Origin: an uncultured Gammaproteobacteria bacterium
Lineage (GTDB): Bacteria > Pseudomonadota > Gammaproteobacteria > Arenicellales > UBA868
DNA length: 25,901 nucleotides
Direction: 5' to 3'
Assembly: GCA_913051905.1 (NCBI GenBank)
Contig: CAJXBY010000014.1
Span: forward strand, 1 to 25,901
Part shown: positions 22,565 to 25,901 of the stretch, in pieces
Layout: every line of letters begins with the position of its first letter
Position numbering within the stretch: the stretch's first letter is position 1
Notes under the pieces: model-generated
Told to the model about the DNA's origin: nothing
The model's database searches: none
Seen by the model: only the letters and a program-made list of their open reading frames with translations
Made by a program: the position numbers and the translations under genes

Positions 22565-23554
22565 ATGAAGCTCGGATTACTACTGCCCAATCAAGGCGTC
22601 GTGTTCGGCGCCACAACCGTACCTGAGTTGCTGGAACTCGCTGAGCAGGCTGAGGACTCCGGCATATTTGAAGGCCTCTGGGTCGGCGACAATCTGCTTG
22701 CCAAGCCCCGGCTTGAGTCCATCACGCTGCTGTCTGCACTCGCTGTGCGCACCAAGACTTCGCGCCTCGGCACGGCCTGCATGGCGAGTTTTCCTCTGCG
22801 CCATCCCGTGGTGCTCGCCGCACAGTGGAGCGCGCTCGACTGCCTTGCTGACGGCCGAACAGTGCTGACCGCCTGCATAGGCGGTGGACCGGCGAAAGGC
22901 AATATTGCGGGCAACTTCGGATCCGAGTACGGCGCCATGCAGATCGACCCCACTGAACGGGTCGCCCGGATGGAGGAAGGCATCGAGGTGCTGCGTGTGT
23001 TGTGGACGCAGGATCCGGCGAACTTCAGCGGAAAATTCTTTGAATTCGAAGGCATCGCGGTGCGTCCGCAGCCCGTGCACAAGCCCTGCCCCCCCATCTG
23101 GATAGCCAACAACCCGTGGGTATTCGGCACGAGCCAGTCCGGTACCAACAACAGGCAGGTCGACCGGGTCGCCCGACTCGCGGACGGCTGGATGACTGTT
23201 GGCGCTACGCCGGAGCAGTTCGGCAGCGCATGGCGGGAGATCTGCGACGCCGCAACCCATCACGGCCGGAATGCCGACGAGCTCGAAAACGCGATCTATT
23301 TCAATCTCAACCTGAACGATGACAGGACCAAGGCTTACACAGAAAGCAAGCGTTTTCTGGATGAGTACTACAGTTCCGACTGGCCGGAATGGAAGGTGAA
23401 TGTATGGACCGCGTGCGGCACCCCGGCAGATTGCGCAGAACGGATTCGCGCGTTTGAGCCAGCGGGGGCCCAGACGATGGTGATCCGCTTCACGTCCTAC
23501 GACCAGAAAGCACAGCTGGCGCGATTCCTCGACGAGGTGGCGCCGTTACTGTGA
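22565..23554 (+). CDS. LLM-class (luciferase-like) flavin-dependent oxidoreductase
   Basis: This 329-residue protein has the bacterial luciferase-like TIM barrel: GLLLPNQGVVFGATTVPELL, EGLWVGDNLLAKPR, TSRLGTACMASFPLRHPV, VLTACIGGGPAKG, RVARMEEGIEVLRVLW, FFEFEGIAVRPQPVHKPCPPIWIA and the late ADGWMTVGATPEQF. Members use FMN or F420 for monooxygenation or hydride transfer; cofactor and substrate are not readable here. The frame is open 60 codons further upstream, but ATG 22565 starts exactly at the first barrel strand and has AAGGA 8 nt upstream. The 300 nt before it have no other gene. Genes of this class often accompany degradation clusters, in line with the acyl-CoA ligase and Rieske oxygenase nearby. 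Confidence 0.9.
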   Translation: MKLGLLLPNQGVVFGATTVPELLELAEQAEDSGIFEGLWVGDNLLAKPRLESITLLSALAVRTKTSRLGTACMASFPLRHPVVLAAQWSALDCLADGRTVLTACIGGGPAKGNIAGNFGSEYGAMQIDPTERVARMEEGIEVLRVLWTQDPANFSGKFFEFEGIAVRPQPVHKPCPPIWIANNPWVFGTSQSGTNNRQVDRVARLADGWMTVGATPEQFGSAWREICDAATHHGRNADELENAIYFNLNLNDDRTKAYTESKRFLDEYYSSDWPEWKVNVWTACGTPADCAERIRAFEPAGAQTMVIRFTSYDQKAQLARFLDEVAPLL

Positions 23555-23617
23555 CAATTCTGGGGCGATATAGGAGAAACAGGTGAATTCAGGTCACGGA
23601 TCGGTGGAGAACCTTCA

Positions 23618-23749
23618 ATGACCAAATTCGTACCCGCAAAGATCAGTGAGATGCTGTTCGACAGCCCATGGCTGCCACTCTTTCTGACGATTGGTTTAGA
23701 AATAGATGCTCAAAAGATTCCGATGGTGAGTGAGTACAACATTAGCTAA
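23618..23749 (+). CDS. Possible 43-residue ORF, perhaps a truncated gene start
   Basis: An ATG with GGAGAA 6 nt upstream opens a 43-codon frame (TKFVPAKISEMLFDSPWLPL, then FLTIGLEIDAQKIPMVSEYNIS). The beginning vaguely resembles the N-terminus of an RND/MMPL-type exporter (cytoplasmic segment then first membrane helix), which would make it a broken gene, but this is weak. Its 3' end lies in the first copy of a direct repeat (23709-23732). The rest of the 313-nt gap before the next gene holds no other signal. Confidence 0.3.
   Translation: MTKFVPAKISEMLFDSPWLPLFLTIGLEIDAQKIPMVSEYNIS
23709..23732 (+). repeat. Imperfect direct repeat, copy 1
   Basis: This 24-nt stretch (CTCAAAA-GA-TTCCGATGGTGAGTG) matches 24513-24536 at 22 of 24 positions, 804 nt apart. 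Weaker similarity continues about 20 nt downstream to TAATGCGG versus TAATACGA. The copies flank the small membrane protein gene. Confidence 0.7.
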
Positions 23750-23867
23750 TGCGGAAGAACAAGAATGCAGTTTTGAACTGAAATATGAGGTCTAACGAAT
23801 TATTACAACACTACTGTTTGGGTTTAAGAGAGAGGTATGAAACGTCTGCCAGATTAAAGGAGAAGAT

Positions 23868-24257
23868 ATGAACTCGAGAAATCTTATGACCGCAATAGCC
23901 ATTGTTACGGGTTTAGTGGGAGTAGCTTCGCTCATTGTACCTGCTCAAATTACATCTCAGGTTTTTCCATCTCTCGCCCTCGGTGAAGAAGCGATGATGG
24001 TTGGAGTATTTCATCGACAAGTGGTGGGCGGATGTATACTAATCGCGAGTATTTATTGTTGGTTTATGAGAGATGCAGAACAAGTAATCGCGAGTCGGTT
24101 TTTGTTTGCTACAGGTTTAGCTTTTTCATTAAATGCTCTAATTCTCATTAAGGTAAGTATCATTGATGGGGTTACTGGGCTTCCATATCCACCGTTTATT
24201 ATTCTGGTAATCTTCGCAATAGCTTCATTTTACGTTTCAAAAAAAGCCTCTGATTAA
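23868..24257 (+). CDS. Small integral membrane protein with four predicted helices, unknown function
   Basis: This 129-residue protein is hydrophobic throughout, with membrane segments near 6-25 (LMTAIAIVTGLVGVASLIV), 43-67 (VVGGCILIASIYCWFM), 77-97 (FLFATGLAFSLNALILI) and 105-124 (PPFIILVIFAIASFYV). A GVFHRQVVGG motif precedes helix 2. The layout is like DUF4345/DoxX-type small membrane proteins, but I do not recognise it firmly. AAAGGAGA lies 4 nt before the ATG. Codon use is clearly more AT-rich than in genes left of 19 kb, and the gene is bracketed by the 24-nt direct repeats, which would fit acquisition as a small insert. Confidence 0.72.
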   Translation: MNSRNLMTAIAIVTGLVGVASLIVPAQITSQVFPSLALGEEAMMVGVFHRQVVGGCILIASIYCWFMRDAEQVIASRFLFATGLAFSLNALILIKVSIIDGVTGLPYPPFIILVIFAIASFYVSKKASD

Positions 24258-24512
24258 AAATATCGATAACAGGACAGTTACTATTTTTTCGAAACGCAAC
24301 TGCCAATAGAAGATGGTGGGAATGGGGAGTAATAGTCCTTTACGGTTTTACCCAAGACTTACAGAGCATAAGCTACTCTGCTCACCGTGACCCTCACGAT
24401 GCCGGTCACCAACCAGAATTACTCACCCATACGATGACTCATATCAGATCATCGCCCACCACCTTTAATTTTTTACTCCCCCCAATTTTTCCAACCCCAA
24501 AATTCTGGAATA

Positions 24513-24536
24513 CTCAAAATCTTCCGATGGTGAGTG
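24513..24536 (+). repeat. Imperfect direct repeat, copy 2
   Basis: This is the partner of 23709-23732, differing only at two adjacent bases (TC instead of GA). Both copies are followed within about 15-25 nt by an in-phase stop codon. Confidence 0.7.
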
Positions 24537-24619
24537 GAAGAGATATAACGTAATACGATAACTTTGAATGGGGGTGGGTAGGGGTCTGCCCTGTTAACCG
24601 CTGTTTGTAGTTGACGCAA

Positions 24620-24651
24620 TTGTGTACACAAATGCCGCAATATATTGCGGC
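24620..24651. promoter_or_regulatory. Two adjacent perfect palindromes, operator-like
   Basis: TTGTGTACACAA (12 bp, 24620-24631) and GCCGCAATATATTGCGGC (18 bp, 24634-24651) are both perfect palindromes separated by 2 nt. The first fits the TNGTNNNACNA operator type of FadR/FCD-class GntR regulators. A TTGACG at 24611-24616 precedes them but has no well-spaced -10. They lie between two convergent genes where no promoter is expected, so a role as operator is uncertain; the second could also form a transcript hairpin. Confidence 0.45.
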
Positions 24652-24778
24652 TAGGATGCAACATCCAAATGGAATCAACGCAACATCAAAGTAGAAATTA
24701 AATCTGATGTACGCTACTGTATAGGATCAAGGCGAGAGTAAATTAAGGCTAGGAAATAGGGATTACGCAAGTATCTAA

Positions 24779-25540
24779 TCAATCTAAGTAAGCAGGCCGA
24801 TCCTGACAGGCAGGACAATTTTCATTCCTAGGTAGCGAAATGGTCTGCCATTCCATGGCAATTCCGTCTAGAACCAGCAATCGTCCACACAAACCACCAC
24901 CGGTTTCGAGTAGAACGTTAAGGGTTTCGAGTGCTTGAGTCGCACCCACTACGCCAACAATAGGTGCAATGACACCTTCCATGGCACAAGTAGCAGCTTC
25001 AATACCTGTGTCGGGATAGAGGCATTGGTAACAGGGACTGTCTTGATTTTTCGGTATGAAAGTTGATACCTGACCCTCCCATCGAATTGCTGCGCCTGAG
25101 ACGACAGGACTTCCAGTCGCGAGGCTAACTCGATTGAGTCCAAATCGAGATGGAAAGTTGTCGGTACAGTCGACTACTACATCGGCTAGTGTGACCTGGT
25201 CCAATAGTTCTTCATCATCGAGTTCATAATTTAGTGCATCGATTGAGATGGCCGGATTAAGCCGTAGTAAGGTGTCCCGAGCCGAACTGGCTTTGAGTTC
25301 ATTAATCGATGCTTGGGTATGAATGATCTGTCGTTGCAAGTTTGACTCATCGACGCGGTCATAGTCACTGATGACGAGGTGACCGACTCCGGCTGCAGTC
25401 AGATACATAGAAACCGGAGAACCGAGGCCACCCATACCGATAATCAGAACCCGAGCGTCCAGTAACCGCTTCTGCCCAGATTCTCCTAGTTGTGGGAGCT
25501 TGATCTGTCTACTGTATCGTTCGCTTTGGTCAGAATTCAT
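24779..25540 (-). CDS. moeB: MoeB/ThiF-family sulfur-carrier protein adenylyltransferase
   Basis: This 253-residue protein is close to the usual MoeB length. It has the nucleotide-binding GMGGLGSP (35-42), the conserved SNLQRQI (66-72), DCTDNFPSRFGLN (124-136), two zinc-binding CxxC pairs (C170/C173 and C242/C245) and the conserved cysteine C185 before EGVIAPIVGVVG. MoeB adenylates the C-terminal glycine of MoaD for molybdopterin synthesis; ThiF does the same to ThiS for thiamine. No MoaD, MoaE, ThiS or rhodanese domain is adjacent, so the partner is not shown here and the moeB symbol is a best guess within the family. The ATG at 25540 (NSDQSERYSRQI) is taken over TTG 25585 because it matches the usual E1 N-terminus. 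The gene is more AT-rich than the left part of the window. Confidence 0.85.
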   Translation of the reverse strand: MNSDQSERYSRQIKLPQLGESGQKRLLDARVLIIGMGGLGSPVSMYLTAAGVGHLVISDYDRVDESNLQRQIIHTQASINELKASSARDTLLRLNPAISIDALNYELDDEELLDQVTLADVVVDCTDNFPSRFGLNRVSLATGSPVVSGAAIRWEGQVSTFIPKNQDSPCYQCLYPDTGIEAATCAMEGVIAPIVGVVGATQALETLNVLLETGGGLCGRLLVLDGIAMEWQTISLPRNENCPACQDRPAYLD

Positions 25541-25616
25541 GACAGCGTATGTGGAAGGGCTCTGAATTATCCCAGGATCCGTCAAAAGAGTTCAATATAC
25601 TTACTAACATCTCATC

Positions 25617-25901
25617 TCACCGACCCATCTGGCGGACAACCCAATCCTGAAAGTAGCGTACGTTTCCCTCCCAGGTTGTTGAAAACTTAACATCGTCTGC
25701 AATGGGAGATGAACGTGCTTGTTGCTGTAGTTCCATACAGCGATGATCTTGTGAGCGAATTCCCGTTCGCTCGTTAAGTGTCCGATTTTTGCCGAGCCAA
25801 CGTTCAAGCACTGCTTCTCTACCTTCGAGATGATCGGGGTTGCCCACTACGCCAGGGGCAAAGAACCAGGCCATATTTACATGTGTTTGCCCAGGACCTA
25901 C
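25617..25901 (-). CDS. Rieske-type aromatic-ring hydroxylating oxygenase alpha subunit, C-terminal fragment
   Basis: The frame is open to the window edge; 94 codons are visible and end in TGA at 25617. The pattern PGQTHVNMAWFFAPG, then EAVLERWLGKNRTLNERTGIR, QDHRCMELQQQARSSP and STTWEGNVRYFQDWVVRQ follows the last helices of Rieske oxygenase large subunits, where the D-x-x-x-x-E-x-x-Q and late F-x-x-W segments are conserved. The Rieske cluster and the mononuclear iron ligands lie outside the window, so substrate and activity cannot be judged. It is upstream of the MoeB-like gene on the same strand, separated by 76 nt. The family call is moderately secure because only the tail is seen. Confidence 0.65.
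   Translation of the reverse strand, partial: VGPGQTHVNMAWFFAPGVVGNPDHLEGREAVLERWLGKNRTLNERTGIRSQDHRCMELQQQARSSPIADDVKFSTTWEGNVRYFQDWVVRQMGR

Larger units (their letters stand above)
24258..24778. other. Gene-free region of about 520 nt between convergent genes
   Basis: No supported gene was found. The region is AT-rich and contains the second copy of the direct repeat and two adjacent palindromes (separate entries). A 39-codon frame starting at ATG 24431 ends just after the repeat in a peptide (TQNLPMVSGRDIT) similar to the end of the 43-residue ORF at 23618, but it lacks a ribosome binding site. Confidence 0.5.

Noticed and set aside
24473..24664. A 63-codon minus-strand frame in the gene-free stretch.
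   Set aside because: It has no ribosome binding site, runs through both a repeat copy and the palindromes, and has no protein-like pattern.

Overview
The window looks like a proteobacterial chromosome segment, probably gammaproteobacterial. That is judged only from gene families and codon style, since no rRNA, tRNA or clear phylogenetic marker is present. The left 19 kb is GC-rich, densely packed and catabolic in character. From about 19.8 kb the genes are smaller and more widely spaced. From about 23.6 kb to the right end the sequence is visibly more AT-rich. No CRISPR array, insertion sequence or phage gene was seen.

Layout. At 0-7.3 kb an aldehyde dehydrogenase tail and a convergent ThDP-dependent enzyme precede a plus-strand run: a succinyl-CoA-synthetase-like CoA ligase (beta and alpha subunits overlapping by 4 nt), an acyl-CoA-dehydrogenase-fold protein lacking both usual positions for the catalytic base, a family 2 glycosyltransferase with an extra C-terminal domain, and a class IV aminotransferase. 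At 7.4-14 kb there is a minus-strand series, read from 13.95 kb leftward: a thiol-dioxygenase-like cupin, a TauD-type 2-oxoglutarate oxygenase, a YczE-type membrane protein, a nuclease-fold protein with altered active-site residues, a NicX-like ring-cleaving dioxygenase, a second base-less acyl-CoA-dehydrogenase-fold protein, and a fused SRPBCC-alpha/beta hydrolase. A nicotinate phosphoribosyltransferase is divergent from this series (14.3-15.5 kb). At 15.5-19 kb a 2,4-dienoyl-CoA-reductase-type flavoenzyme and an AMP-forming acyl-CoA ligase lie on the minus strand. At 19.2-23.6 kb there is a collection of small ferredoxin-like (dimeric alpha/beta-barrel) proteins, an exported AhpD-like protein and an LLM-type flavin oxidoreductase. 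At 23.6-25.9 kb lie a small membrane protein flanked by imperfect direct repeats, a pair of strong palindromes, a MoeB/ThiF-type adenylyltransferase, and the C-terminus of a probable Rieske oxygenase.

Two candidate systems stand out. (1) The CoA ligase plus acyl-CoA-dehydrogenase-fold pair resembles in gene pairing, and in loss of the catalytic base (Gln and Gly at the two sites), the 3-sulfinopropionate activation/desulfination pair of Advenella mimigardefordensis. The arginine shown to be essential there appears absent, so a different non-redox acyl-CoA reaction is possible. The flanking aminotransferase, ThDP enzyme, aldehyde dehydrogenase, thiol-dioxygenase-like cupin and TauD-like enzyme would fit an organosulfur or amino-acid-derived substrate, but that is inference. 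(2) The NicX-like dioxygenase, acyl-CoA-dehydrogenase-fold protein and SRPBCC-hydrolase form a tight operon that could hydroxylate, cleave and hydrolyse a pyridine-like ring, without the other genes of the classical nicotinate pathway being visible.
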